Source: CBDDKS01 sp965230335
GTDB taxonomy: Bacteria > Pseudomonadota > Gammaproteobacteria > Enterobacterales > Kangiellaceae
Length of the DNA stretch: 64,000 nucleotides
Reading direction: 5' to 3'
Assembly (NCBI GenBank): GCA_965230335.1
Contig: CBDDKS010000006.1
Span: 2,356,001 to 2,420,000 of the forward strand
Below, piece by piece: positions 36,998-45,062 of this stretch. Position 1 is the first letter of the stretch; each line of letters opens with the position of its first letter. Below the pieces are notes generated by a model, which saw only the letters and a program-made list of their open reading frames with translations, searched no databases and was not told the DNA's origin. The position numbers and the translations under genes were made by a program.

Positions 36998-37013
36998 AGT
37001 GATACAGCTCACA
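36998..37013. promoter_or_regulatory. CRP-like site upstream of an outer-membrane protein gene
   Basis: AGTGA-TACAGC-TCACA matches 9 of 10 half-site positions of the CRP/Vfr consensus TGTGA-N6-TCACA, 215 bp before the ATG at 37228. Single sites of this quality can occur by chance in an AT-rich spacer. Nothing else is recognised in the gap 36914-37227. Confidence 0.4.
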
Positions 37014-37227
37014 CTTTTTTGACTTTATATAAAAATTTATTCGACTTTAAGTTCTATTTAAGTTATTTTTCGTCTAAATCAATGAATGCTTAAATTTTTT
37101 TATAAAAAACAAAGCATTATGCTTAAGCATCTTGAATTTTGAATCCTGAAAATTCATGAGCCTGAGCCTCCATAAATTCTATTTTTCTAAATTATCTATT
37201 ATGCTCCTAAAGATTGAGGGTTTTGCA

Positions 37228-37815
37228 ATGAGAATTCTCGTGGCACTTTTTTTTAGTTTATTTGCGTTGACTGGCTTTGCACAAAAAAAGGGAGGTAAAC
37301 CACCAGCAAATTTTAAAGAGGGGTTTTATCTTTATTTTGGTGCTTTTCAGGGTTATAAAGTTTCCGATAAAATCTTAACTGACGTTGGTGCAACTCCAGA
37401 TAAAAATTTTGAAAGCGATGCTAATGCTGGACCTATAGGCATTGGCTATCGGTGGAAACCTAAAATTAACTTTGAAATTGATAGAACCAGCGGTATTGAT
37501 TTTGCGGGTAATTTATCACAAGACCCCTTTGCCAGCGTTGAAATTGATATAGTCAGTTTTTCAGTGTTTGCTGAACATCAAATTTCGGACACATTGGATA
37601 TTTACGGTAAGGCAGGGTTTAATTATTTAAAATTGCAATTTGAAATTAAAAACGGTGATGAAGTGTCTCGAATGACCGATAAGCATTTTGAGTTGGGTGT
37701 TGAAACAGGATTACAGTGGACGATCTCTTCAACTGTTAAATTACGTGTGGGGCGCCAATACATTAATTTTAATAACTTAAAGAAAACCTTTGCGAATCTG
37801 GTATGGAGTTTTTAA
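37228..37815 (+). CDS. Small outer-membrane beta-barrel protein
   Basis: 195 residues from ATG 37228, with GAGGG ten bases upstream. Signal peptide MRILVALFFSLFALTGFAQ. The mature part has OmpA-like strand blocks (FYLYFGAFQGYKV, PIGIGYRWKPKINFEID, VSFSVFAEHQISDTLDIYGKAG, LGVETGLQWTISSTVKLRVGRQYI) and ends in Phe (NLVWSF), the C-terminal signature recognised by the BAM machinery. It resembles the 29968-30576 product in size and design. No specific role. Confidence 0.75.
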   Translation: MRILVALFFSLFALTGFAQKKGGKPPANFKEGFYLYFGAFQGYKVSDKILTDVGATPDKNFESDANAGPIGIGYRWKPKINFEIDRTSGIDFAGNLSQDPFASVEIDIVSFSVFAEHQISDTLDIYGKAGFNYLKLQFEIKNGDEVSRMTDKHFELGVETGLQWTISSTVKLRVGRQYINFNNLKKTFANLVWSF

Positions 37816-37860
37816 AATTATCTAAAATAAAACTTAATGATGGATGTTCTTTGATGATAA

Positions 37861-37893
37861 TAGAACCTAGAACTTAGAACCTAGAACTTAGAA
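37861..37893. repeat. 14-bp tandem repeat at the slt 3' end
   Basis: Two perfect copies of TAGAACCTAGAACT (37861-37874 and 37875-37888) followed by a partial third. The slt stop codon (37881-37883, minus strand) lies inside the second copy. Confidence 0.8.
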
Positions 37894-39941
37894 TTTTTAT
37901 TTTTTGATGCCTGCCTGTTATTAACGGATTGTTTGGGCGCATCGATTGTTGACTGGATGATATGAGAAAAAACATCTTTATCAGAATTTAACATCATATT
38001 ATAAATTTGTTGATAAGCTAAAACATTTTTTAAATAGTCCCGTGTTTCGTAATAAGGAATGGTTTCTATCCAGATATCGGTCGGTAATGCCTGTTGTTTG
38101 GGTAACCAGCGTTTTACCCTGTGTTTTCCCGCATTATAGGAAGCCGTTGCCAAAACCTGGTTTCCATCATGATGTTCTAATAAGTTTTTCAAAAGACGAA
38201 CACCCAAACGAATATTCACTTCGGGTTTTAATAATTGTTGATTGGTGCGCAGAGAAAATCTTTCTTTTTTAGCGACTTCTCTTGCTGTATGTGGCATTAA
38301 CTGCATTAAGCCCAAAGCACCCACATGTGAACGGGCATCTGGCATAAAGGCGCTTTCTTTTCGGGTAACTGCCAGGCCCCAACTGATATCCAGATTATTT
38401 TTCTTTGTTTCTTTTTGTAATAGTTTTTTATAAGCCAATGGAAAACGCATATTAACAGCATTGAATTGATTGTTTTCAGCTAGACCAATAATGGCTTGTG
38501 TATGCCATTGCCATTGATGGGCCAATACAGAAAGATGCACCAATTGTTTTTTATCCAAATGATTTTTCAGATGATTCCATTCACGTCTGGCATCAACAAT
38601 ACGTTTTAATTTGAAAAGTTCATAAGCACGCTGAACACCCGGTTGTTTTACCATGGCCAGCAATTCTTCATCTGTTGTTTGAATACGATGAGATTGCAGA
38701 GTGGGTGATGTGCCTAAATGAGCACTGGCCAGAAAACCATAGTAATTGCGTTGTTGAGACAATTCAGAAAGTACTTGTTGGCTTTGGCTGTTTTTTCCAA
38801 TTTTTGCAGCGGAACGTCCCAGCCAGTATTGCCAGCTGGCTTCATCGCCATCGGGTGCTGATGTTTGTGAAACCCAATCATTGACCCGTTGCCAGTTTTG
38901 TTCTCTCAATGCATGAGCTAATTGCCAGCGAATTAATGATTCTGACTGTTCATGTATAGGACGTTTACTCAGCCAGATATTGGTTTGATGATGATCTGCC
39001 GTTGCTAATGCCAAAGCAATGGTATTATCCAGATTTTTTATTTGTTCCTTAGACATATATTTTTCAATATTTAATTTATCCAAAATCTGTAAAGCACGTT
39101 CTCTATCATTCCAGACGGTTTTATGAATTACGGTTAACAAAATATCCTGATACATTGTGTGATCGATCATATAAGGATCAATGTTTATTAAATGCTCAGG
39201 TTTTCTGATAGATTGAATTAAATGTTTTCCAGCAATTTGATTTTTTACAGATAATTTTTTATTCAGGTATTTAAACAGCATACGTTGATTACTTTTGGCT
39301 GCCAAAAGCATACGTTGCCAAATCAGATCTTCTGTGAGTAAATGATGCTTTTCCAAATAATTAAACACAGGATCACAGGTATCAGGACGTGATTTACCAT
39401 GTAACCACAAGGCTTTTATTTGAGGCATTAGGCTTGTCAGATCATAGGATTGCTGAAGCTTAAAATTCATCGCGTGACATTGCAAACTGGTATTTCGGCT
39501 TCCCTGATAATGTTTAAGAAAGTCTTCTCCCTGTTTATTATTGGCAAGTAGTTTTAAATAGCGATATTTTATCGGTATGCTAACAGGATGATCGTCATAT
39601 TTTTCTAAAAAGCGTTCAAATTTCTTTCTATTTGACCAACGTGTATATTTGAGCAGATAGGCTTGTTCCAGGTAAGGATATAAGGCATACGTGGTCAATC
39701 GTGATTGATACCGGCGAAATTGTTTGATATTGCCTTTTTTCAAGGCATTGAGGGCATTAGAAAATATTTGTCTTTGTTTTAATGTGGTTGCACTGGCTGT
39801 GATAATCGGTTGATTCTTATTATCATACTGTGCCTGCGATATTTGAGAGGTCAATATGAATTGTAACATCACAAAAAAAACAAAGGTGTGTTTTGGCGTA
39901 ACACCTGTCATAGAACCGATTTTTTTTATGACGTTGATCAT
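37881..39941 (-). CDS. slt: Soluble lytic murein transglycosylase
   Basis: 686-residue periplasmic enzyme that cleaves the glycan backbone of peptidoglycan to 1,6-anhydro products. A signal peptide-like segment (TFVFFVMLQFILTSQISQAQ) is followed by the long alpha-superhelical U/L domains and a C-terminal SLT domain. The catalytic Glu529 lies in VTRKESAFMPDARS; GALGLMQLMPHTAREVA and ATASYNAGKHRVKRWLP are also diagnostic. Start ATG 39941 has GAGG upstream; a TTG at 39953 is rejected. Slightly longer than E. coli Slt70 (645). Monocistronic, divergent from uup. Confidence 0.93.
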   Translation of the reverse strand: MINVIKKIGSMTGVTPKHTFVFFVMLQFILTSQISQAQYDNKNQPIITASATTLKQRQIFSNALNALKKGNIKQFRRYQSRLTTYALYPYLEQAYLLKYTRWSNRKKFERFLEKYDDHPVSIPIKYRYLKLLANNKQGEDFLKHYQGSRNTSLQCHAMNFKLQQSYDLTSLMPQIKALWLHGKSRPDTCDPVFNYLEKHHLLTEDLIWQRMLLAAKSNQRMLFKYLNKKLSVKNQIAGKHLIQSIRKPEHLINIDPYMIDHTMYQDILLTVIHKTVWNDRERALQILDKLNIEKYMSKEQIKNLDNTIALALATADHHQTNIWLSKRPIHEQSESLIRWQLAHALREQNWQRVNDWVSQTSAPDGDEASWQYWLGRSAAKIGKNSQSQQVLSELSQQRNYYGFLASAHLGTSPTLQSHRIQTTDEELLAMVKQPGVQRAYELFKLKRIVDARREWNHLKNHLDKKQLVHLSVLAHQWQWHTQAIIGLAENNQFNAVNMRFPLAYKKLLQKETKKNNLDISWGLAVTRKESAFMPDARSHVGALGLMQLMPHTAREVAKKERFSLRTNQQLLKPEVNIRLGVRLLKNLLEHHDGNQVLATASYNAGKHRVKRWLPKQQALPTDIWIETIPYYETRDYLKNVLAYQQIYNMMLNSDKDVFSHIIQSTIDAPKQSVNNRQASKNKNSKF

Positions 39942-40315
39942 ACTATGCCTCAAATTATCGAGTAGTTTATACCGGCACTTTGCTTGTCCAGTATTTTGTA
40001 TACTCAGAATTTGATGGATACTCAGCCCTTTGTGTGTTGTGTCTTTAGAAGGTATGGCAAGTAACTATTTGAAATAACATAAAATTTTGCTGAAAAAGCC
40101 ACAATGGCGCAGGGCATATCTGTACTTTATAACTATAGCCTAAATCCGCCATAAATGACCAGGACAGATTGATTTCTCTTAGGCTTTTCAAATGCAGGTT
40201 TTGCCAGTAAGGTTTATGGATACTCTTGTTATTTGACAACGGATGATTTCAGAGTTCAGCCCATTCAAGGGTATAATGTGCCAATAAAGACGTTAAAAAA
40301 TACTAGGTAAAATGC
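39942..40315. promoter_or_regulatory. slt-uup divergent spacer
   Basis: About 370 bp. A TATAAT hexamer at 40272-40277 could be the -10 element for uup, without an obvious -35; AGGT lies before the uup ATG. A 64-codon minus-strand frame (40045-40239) has no ribosome site and an unlikely composition, so I do not call it. Confidence 0.35.
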
Positions 40316-42211
40316 ATGTCGCTGTTAAGAGCCGAAGGACTCAGTTGTCAATTCGGAACACATTGTTTGCTCAATCAGGTTCAGTTTGCAATTGAAGAGA
40401 GTCATAAAATTGCACTGGTTGGACGCAATGGTACGGGAAAATCAACATTATTAAAATTGATTGCAGGCGTAGAAAAACCGGACGATGGTCGATTTTTTTG
40501 GCGTAAAGGATATCGCCTAAGATATCTGAAACAAACACTGCCAGATGCAGAGGCGATGCCGGTTTTTGATTTTGTCGCACAAGGTGTTGATGATTTGAGA
40601 GAAGCGAGTGAACGTTTTGAGCAGTTATCTTTGCAGCATAGTGATGAAAAAACCTTAGCCACACTCCATGAGTTTCTTGATTTACATCAGGGCTGGACAT
40701 GGCGTAATCGAGTGGAACAGACATTACAACAACTGGGCTTAAAAGGAGAGCAAAGGATGAATGAACTGTCAGGCGGATGGCGGCGAAGAGCCTCCCTGGC
40801 ACAATGTCTGGTTGCCGAGCCAGATATACTATTATTGGATGAGCCAACCAACCACCTTGATGTGACCTCTATTGAATGGCTGGAAGGTGTATTAAACAAT
40901 TTTTCAGGCGCACTCTTATTAGTATCCCATGATAGGGCTTTTATTGATGCAGTGGTTGACAGCATTTGGGAAATTGATAGGGCACAGTTGCGTTATTTTC
41001 CTGCACCTTATCATGAGTATGTACAAAAAAAGAATGAACAACTGGAACAAGAAGAAAAAGAAAACGCTGAATTTGATAAAAAATTGGCACAAGAAGAAGT
41101 TTGGGTTCGACAGGGTATTAAAGCCAGGCGTACTCGAAATGAAGGACGGGTTAGAGCATTAAAAAAGATGCGGGAACAAAGAAAAGCCCGCATAGAGTTG
41201 TCATCGTCGGCACAACTGGAGATTAAAGGCAGTGGCATTTCAGGAAAGCGGGTTGCGTTATTGGAGAATGTGAGCTTGTCACGTGGAGATCACAAGTTAT
41301 GGCATGACTTTTCTGCCATTATTTTGAAAGGCGACAAAGTAGCGATTGTTGGCCCCAATGGGTGTGGTAAAAGTTCATTTTTACAAATGTTACTGGGAGA
41401 ACTTGAACCGGATGAAGGCACTGTTGAATTAGGTACACAATTAAGTATTGCTTACTTTGATCAAATGAGAAGCGATATTAAACCTGAGCAAACGATTTTC
41501 GACAATTTGGGAGAAGGCAGAGATTTCATTGAAGTAGGTGATGAAAAAAGACATGTCATTAGTTATTTAAGTGATTATGGTTTTACGCCCGAACGTATGC
41601 GTACACCGGTTTCAGCTTTATCCGGTGGAGAAATAAGTCGATTGTATTTAGCAAAATTATTTACCAGGCCGGCAAACTTATTGATTTTGGATGAACCAAC
41701 CAATGATCTGGATATTGAAACCTTGGAATTACTCGAAAGCCAAATTGTTAACTTTAATGGTACAGTGATTATTATCAGCCATGATCGTCGTTTTATTGAT
41801 AACACAGCAACATCACTGTTTGTTTTTGAAGAAGATGAGCATACAGAAACAAAACTGATCACCATTCAAGGAGGTTATCAGGATTGGCTAAACTATCTGG
41901 CACATAAACATAACCAGGAAAAAAATAAAACTGAAATACAGGATGAAACACAACAAAAAACGTCTAAATCCAATAACAAGATAAAAAACACAAAAAAATT
42001 ATCTTATAAATTACAAAAAGAACTCGATGAAATGCCTTCGTTATTGGAGAATATTGAAAAAGAAATTGAACAGTTGGAAGCAGAAGTGTCATGCCCGGAC
42101 TTCCAAAAAAAACCACATCTTGAACAAGAAAAAACATATCAACAATTGTCGGAACAACAAAGCTTACTTGAAGAAAAACTCAATCGTTGGGAGGAGTTGG
42201 AGTCTCAGTAA
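40316..42211 (+). CDS. uup: ABC-F family ATPase Uup
   Basis: 631-residue soluble protein with two ABC domains and no membrane segments. First domain: Walker A GRNGTGKSTLLKLIAG, signature LSGGWRRRASLAQCL, Walker B DILLLDEPTNHLD. Second: GPNGCGKSSFLQML, LSGGEISRLYLAKL, LLILDEPTNDLD. A charged linker (about 225-290) joins them and a Lys/Glu coiled coil (about 535-631) ends the protein, as in Uup, an ABC-F protein tied to ribosome and Holliday-junction processing. The WRRR-containing first signature supports Uup over EttA. The last codons (W-E-E-L-E-S-Q-stop) lie in a sequence duplicated 4.4 kb downstream. Confidence 0.92.
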   Translation: MSLLRAEGLSCQFGTHCLLNQVQFAIEESHKIALVGRNGTGKSTLLKLIAGVEKPDDGRFFWRKGYRLRYLKQTLPDAEAMPVFDFVAQGVDDLREASERFEQLSLQHSDEKTLATLHEFLDLHQGWTWRNRVEQTLQQLGLKGEQRMNELSGGWRRRASLAQCLVAEPDILLLDEPTNHLDVTSIEWLEGVLNNFSGALLLVSHDRAFIDAVVDSIWEIDRAQLRYFPAPYHEYVQKKNEQLEQEEKENAEFDKKLAQEEVWVRQGIKARRTRNEGRVRALKKMREQRKARIELSSSAQLEIKGSGISGKRVALLENVSLSRGDHKLWHDFSAIILKGDKVAIVGPNGCGKSSFLQMLLGELEPDEGTVELGTQLSIAYFDQMRSDIKPEQTIFDNLGEGRDFIEVGDEKRHVISYLSDYGFTPERMRTPVSALSGGEISRLYLAKLFTRPANLLILDEPTNDLDIETLELLESQIVNFNGTVIIISHDRRFIDNTATSLFVFEEDEHTETKLITIQGGYQDWLNYLAHKHNQEKNKTEIQDETQQKTSKSNNKIKNTKKLSYKLQKELDEMPSLLENIEKEIEQLEAEVSCPDFQKKPHLEQEKTYQQLSEQQSLLEEKLNRWEELESQ

Positions 42212-42241
42212 AGTTGAATAGTCTTATATTGAGTATTGTAG
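42186..42241 (+). repeat. Left copy of 56-bp direct repeat (uup 3' end)
   Basis: 52 of 56 bases match 46569-46624. It covers the last codons and stop of uup plus 30 bp beyond. Exact blocks include 24 bases around the stop (TGGAGTCTCAGTAAAGTTGA and four more) and 19 bases starting CTTATATTG. It marks the left edge of the cassette-bearing block, as an attachment-site-like duplication. Confidence 0.85.
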
Positions 42242-42302
42242 TGGTCAGGGATGGTTAATGAGTGGGTGTCTTGTTTTAATTAATTTCATAATTACCCCTT
42301 GG

Positions 42303-42407
42303 ATACATAGTGCCGCCATTTTCGGCCGTAGAGTAGGCGCGAAGCGCTGAAACGGAGGTCCAGCAGCACAAGCCTTGCTGGTGCGAAGCAAGATGGCTTT
42401 GTTAAGC
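42303..42407 (-). other. attC-like recombination site 1 (array end, degenerate)
   Basis: Ends in the core GTTAAGC directly beside the stop of the next cassette gene and contains the GTCCAG central motif shared by the other sites; the outer core has decayed (ACATAGTGCCGCC in place of TAACGCCGCC). It closes the array on the uup side. Confidence 0.6.
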
Positions 42408-42410
42408 ATT

Positions 42411-42743
42411 TCAGTCTGAGCTAACAAGGTATTCCTCTAAGATCATTTTATAAACGCCATTAATTTCTTTAAACGTATTTACGTAGGCATTACCACTACT
42501 ATCTACATTAGGAATTAAAAAACGACCGTCTGGCATTTTATGCCAGCAATCAACCGTGCGCCCCTTCGGAATTTGGGAAACCAACTCATCCCAAAATTTT
42601 TGAGTCGGTTGCCATACAACAGACTTTCCTGATGCATCAACAGTCCATCCTTCGTAGCAAGGAAGCATAGATGTATCTGGCCTTTGTTTTGTCCCGCATG
42701 CAACGATTAGTAAAACACTTAGAACTATTAAAGTCTTTTCCAT
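42411..42743 (-). CDS. Cassette gene: small putative lipoprotein
   Basis: 110 residues from ATG 42743 (MEKTLIVLSVLLIVACGTKQ). The hydrophobic leader ends in a lipobox-like VAC, so a lipid-anchored protein is likely. The mature part has paired aromatic and Cys residues (LPCYEGWTVDA, VDCWHKMPDGRFLIPN) and no known domain. The stop lies four bases from attC site 1; the start is seven bases from attC site 2, the usual tight packing of an integron cassette. Function unknown. Confidence 0.65.
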   Translation of the reverse strand: MEKTLIVLSVLLIVACGTKQRPDTSMLPCYEGWTVDASGKSVVWQPTQKFWDELVSQIPKGRTVDCWHKMPDGRFLIPNVDSSGNAYVNTFKEINGVYKMILEEYLVSSD

Positions 42744-42749
42744 TTGTAT

Positions 42750-42819
42750 GCTTAACGCCCAAAGCAGCGGCACGCGTTAGCGCGTCCCAGCCGAAGGCGA
42801 CTACACCACCTTGTTAAGT
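42750..42819 (-). other. attC site 2
   Basis: 70 bp bounded by GCTTAAC (42750-42756) and GTTAAGT (42813-42819), matching RYYYAAC/GTTRRRY cores. Internal imperfect palindrome with GCGTTAGCGCGTCCCAGCC. The stop of the GNAT gene overlaps the right core. Confidence 0.85.
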
Positions 42820-43254
42820 GTTGTATGTATAAAAGTGCCATGTACTTTTACTTGTATTTAATTTGTCATAAAGCTTTTGAGCATGTTCGTTTTCTGGAGC
42901 AGTTACCCACTGTAAACGAGATGCTCCGTTTTTAGCTGCGTAGTTACGACAATGCTCGATTAGTTTTCGGCCAATACCTTTACCACGACAATTTGGCAGA
43001 GTATATAAGTCATTGAGAACACCAACTTTAATTGCGGTTGTAGAGGTAAAACAAAAATATACTGTTGCAAAGCCAACTATATTGCCAGACTCTCGAAAGA
43101 CAAATTGACAGCCCGCAGGATTTGATTCGCCAAACTGCGAAAAGAACTCTGCATTTCTCTTATCAGAAATCTCAGAAACTTTATAAAGCTCTTGGTAAGC
43201 CCTAATTAAAGGAAGCACCTCATTTAAGTTATTTTTAGATACTACTTCTATCAT
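42814..43254 (-). CDS. Cassette gene: GNAT family acetyltransferase
   Basis: 146 residues from ATG 43254 (MIEVVSKNNLNEVLPLIRAY). The acetyl-CoA binding motif is NCRGKGIGRKLIEHCRNYA, preceded by the beta4 strand VGVLNDLYTLP and followed by the typical C-terminal NEHAQKLYDKLN. GNAT enzymes are common integron cargo; the substrate is unknown and no antibiotic-specific motif is recognised. The stop overlaps attC site 2. Confidence 0.88.
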   Translation of the reverse strand: MIEVVSKNNLNEVLPLIRAYQELYKVSEISDKRNAEFFSQFGESNPAGCQFVFRESGNIVGFATVYFCFTSTTAIKVGVLNDLYTLPNCRGKGIGRKLIEHCRNYAAKNGASRLQWVTAPENEHAQKLYDKLNTSKSTWHFYTYNT

Positions 43255-43269
43255 CTGAAACCTTGTGAC

Positions 43270-43350
43270 ACCTAACGCCGCCAGCAAAGGCGAGCAACTT
43301 GTTGCGAGTCCAGTGCGCGAAGCGCACGATTTTGGCTGGTTTTGTTATGC
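43270..43350 (-). other. attC site 3
   Basis: 81 bp bounded by ACCTAAC (43270-43276) and GTTATGC (43344-43350), with internal palindromic segments (GTGCGCGAAGCGCAC) and the shared GAGTCCAG motif. Confidence 0.85.
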
Positions 43351-43710
43351 ATTTATTGGATTACCTCTATAGTCTACTTGCTCCCTGTTATCGGAAGGTT
43401 CTAAACACCAATCAATTAGCTCAACTACATGTTTAGGGGTAAATGTTGTAACCTCGCCGAATTTGGAGCTAGCAAAACGCTTCCAAGAACCCCCTGTTTT
43501 GACATTTGCCCCGAACCTTTTTCCTAAAACCGTTACGAAATGGTTTTCCCTCTGGTTAATATAATATTTAACAAGGAACTCTTTATCTTCCGACGATACA
43601 GTTACTTCTATTTCATGACCTGTTGGCCCTTCATAGTCATCACCAACCCACCAGTAATAGTCTACGCCTTTATGAACGAGTTTTCGTTTTCCTTTTTTGG
43701 CTATTCCCAT
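43345..43710 (-). CDS. Cassette gene: hypothetical protein
   Basis: 121 residues starting MGIAKKGKRKLVHKGVDYYWW, with AGAGAAG before the ATG. The layout (basic N terminus, VDYYWWV, later FTPKHVVELIDWCLE) recalls a widespread uncharacterised family in which a short beta-rich protein ends in a TP-x-x-V helix, but I cannot name a domain. The stop overlaps attC site 3. Confidence 0.7.
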   Translation of the reverse strand: MGIAKKGKRKLVHKGVDYYWWVGDDYEGPTGHEIEVTVSSEDKEFLVKYYINQRENHFVTVLGKRFGANVKTGGSWKRFASSKFGEVTTFTPKHVVELIDWCLEPSDNREQVDYRGNPINA

Positions 43711-43723
43711 AACTTCTCTTTAT

Positions 43724-43852
43724 GCATAACGCCGCCATTTGCGGCAAATTTGGAGTGGAGCGATTTGTGTTAGCGTAGCGTTAAAACACAAATCGAGCCA
43801 CGGAAAATTTGTCCAGCCAGCTTGCTGGCGATGCAAGGTAGCTTTGTTAGGC
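43724..43852 (-). other. attC site 4 (long)
   Basis: 129 bp bounded by GCATAAC (43724-43730) and GTTAGGC (43846-43852). Long imperfect hairpin, including GATTTGTGTTAGCG and ACACAAATC arms, with GTCCAGCCAG inside. Length is in the range of Vibrio cholerae repeats. Confidence 0.85.
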
Positions 43853-44197
43853 AACAATTTCGATCACCTTTTCTGCTGGAATGCCTAGAGCTTTTGCTAA
43901 AGTAAGAGCATTTTTAATTACCCAATATGGTGAATCGGGATCAAAGGGCGCCTCGGACCTTGTGAGATTAAATAATGTTTTAGCAATTACCTCTTCAAAG
44001 CAATATTGGCACTCTTTAATGTGATTATTTTGCTTGATAGCTTTTAAGTTACGATCTCTCAGCGTGTCGTGTAACCCATGAGCTTTAATCCAGCGATGTT
44101 TTTCATCACAAAATTTCCAAACCAATCTATTCGATTCTCTATCAGGAACCTCTTCCAAAAATAAATCTAGTAATAATTTTATTTCTTCAACGATCAT
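43847..44197 (-). CDS. Cassette gene: hypothetical protein
   Basis: 116-residue mostly helical protein (MIVEEIKLLLDLFLEEVPDR...). A CQYCFEEVIAKTLFNLT segment contains a Cys-x-x-Cys pair. The C terminus is ALTLAKALGIPAEKVIEIVA. No family recognised. The ribosome site is not evident. The stop codon overlaps attC site 4 and the start lies 11 bp from attC site 5. Confidence 0.65.
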   Translation of the reverse strand: MIVEEIKLLLDLFLEEVPDRESNRLVWKFCDEKHRWIKAHGLHDTLRDRNLKAIKQNNHIKECQYCFEEVIAKTLFNLTRSEAPFDPDSPYWVIKNALTLAKALGIPAEKVIEIVA

Positions 44198-44207
44198 CGT
44201 TACTGAC

Positions 44208-44298
44208 GCCTAACGCCTCAATAACGGGCTGGCGAAAAGCGAAGCTTTTTGGCAGTCCGAGCCAGCTTCGCTGGCGGTCGTTAATTGGTTTGTTATGT
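44208..44298 (-). other. attC site 5
   Basis: 91 bp bounded by GCCTAAC (44208-44214) and GTTATGT (44292-44298; one position off consensus). Inner arms include GGGCTGGCGAAAAGC and GCCAGCTTCGCTGGC; the GGCAGTCCGAGCCAG block matches the motif of the other sites. Confidence 0.8.
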
Positions 44299-44301
44299 GT
44301 T

Positions 44302-44724
44302 TTACCAAAACCGCCACCACGGTTTATTGTTTGAGGACTCATTGGAGTCCTTCGGGAACAATATTTCTCCTTTGTCTGCACTCACATCAAAAAAGCCTAC
44401 GGAGTGTTTGATTGCGAGCTCTCGCATTTTTGGATAGGCCTCTTCAGCTACTGACCATGCGAATGTAGAGTAAACTACATGCCGTCCTATACAGTGATCG
44501 GTTACCTTAGGATCGTCAACATCTTCGGACGCTAACGGACCATTCATTGGCGGGAAATGCTGAATCATTTCTTTGAACCAGGCCTGCAACCGTTCTGTCG
44601 AAACTTCGTGATCTTGATATGAGTGACCTTCTGTCCATTCCGTTTGATGGGCATACCACTCCATAAAGTCTTTTCTTCTTTTTGGTGCAACGGTTGGTTC
44701 AAACACCATTAAGTCATAACTCAC
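44302..44724 (-). CDS. Cassette gene: conserved uncharacterised protein
   Basis: 140 residues from a GTG start (MSYDLMVFEPTVAPKRRKDF) with AGGAG nine bases upstream. The pattern of FMEWYAHQTEWTEGH, FPPMNGPLA and KHSVGFFDVSADKGEILFP belongs to a family of uncharacterised proteins that I recall as common in proteobacteria and actinobacteria, often annotated only as hypothetical. The function is unknown; the C-terminal tail PWWRFW is aromatic. Packed between attC sites 5 and 6. Confidence 0.8.
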   Translation of the reverse strand: MSYDLMVFEPTVAPKRRKDFMEWYAHQTEWTEGHSYQDHEVSTERLQAWFKEMIQHFPPMNGPLASEDVDDPKVTDHCIGRHVVYSTFAWSVAEEAYPKMRELAIKHSVGFFDVSADKGEILFPKDSNESSNNKPWWRFW

Positions 44725-44741
44725 GTTCTAACTCCTGGAGC

Positions 44742-44822
44742 ACATAACGCCCACATAAAAGGCGAGCGGTAGCGAGTCCAGCCCACGTTTTTCGTGGGCG
44801 ATTTTTAATGTGTTTGTTAGCC
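44742..44822 (-). other. attC site 6
   Basis: 81 bp bounded by ACATAAC (44742-44748) and GTTAGCC (44816-44822), with the strong inner hairpin GCCCACGTTTTTCGTGGGC and the GCGAGTCCAG motif. Confidence 0.85.
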
Positions 44823-44859
44823 TTTAATGTTAAGTTGTTTTGATACATAGTTAATGATT

Positions 44860-44970
44860 TCATAAGCCACCACCTTCTTTCAGTGTTCTGTCTTCCTCTA
44901 TAATTGCAACCATCTCCGAATAGTTTTCATAAACCACTTCTTTATAAATGGATACATTAGAATAAGGCAC
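44860..44970 (-). CDS. Cassette with only a 36-codon ORF
   Basis: The cassette between attC sites 6 and 7 is just 164 bp. Its best frame on the cassette strand starts at GTG 44970 (MPYSNVSIYKEVVYENYSEM) with AAGGGG nine bases upstream and ends in a TGA at 44860. It could be a microprotein, an antitoxin remnant of a degraded two-gene cassette, or non-coding. Sequence alone does not decide. Confidence 0.4.
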   Translation of the reverse strand: MPYSNVSIYKEVVYENYSEMVAIIEEDRTLKEGGGL

Positions 44971-44986
44971 TTCCGTTCCCCTTGAA

Positions 44987-45059
44987 AGCTAACGCCGCAA
45001 GCAAAGGCGTGCGTTAGCGCGTCCAGCCCGCAGGGCGATTTTGGCTTGCCTTGTTATAG
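44987..45059 (-). other. attC site 7
   Basis: 73 bp bounded by AGCTAAC (44987-44993) and GTTATAG (45053-45059). The centre GCGTTAGCGCGTCCAGCCC is nearly identical to site 2, showing that the two sites share recent ancestry. Confidence 0.85.
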
Positions 45060-45062
45060 GCT

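Noticed and set aside
40045..40239. 64-codon minus-strand frame between slt and uup
   Set aside because: No ribosome site, mixed composition, and no recognisable features.
42814..43254. Aminoglycoside-resistance acetyltransferase
   Set aside because: It has only generic GNAT motifs; nothing in the sequence indicates an antibiotic substrate.
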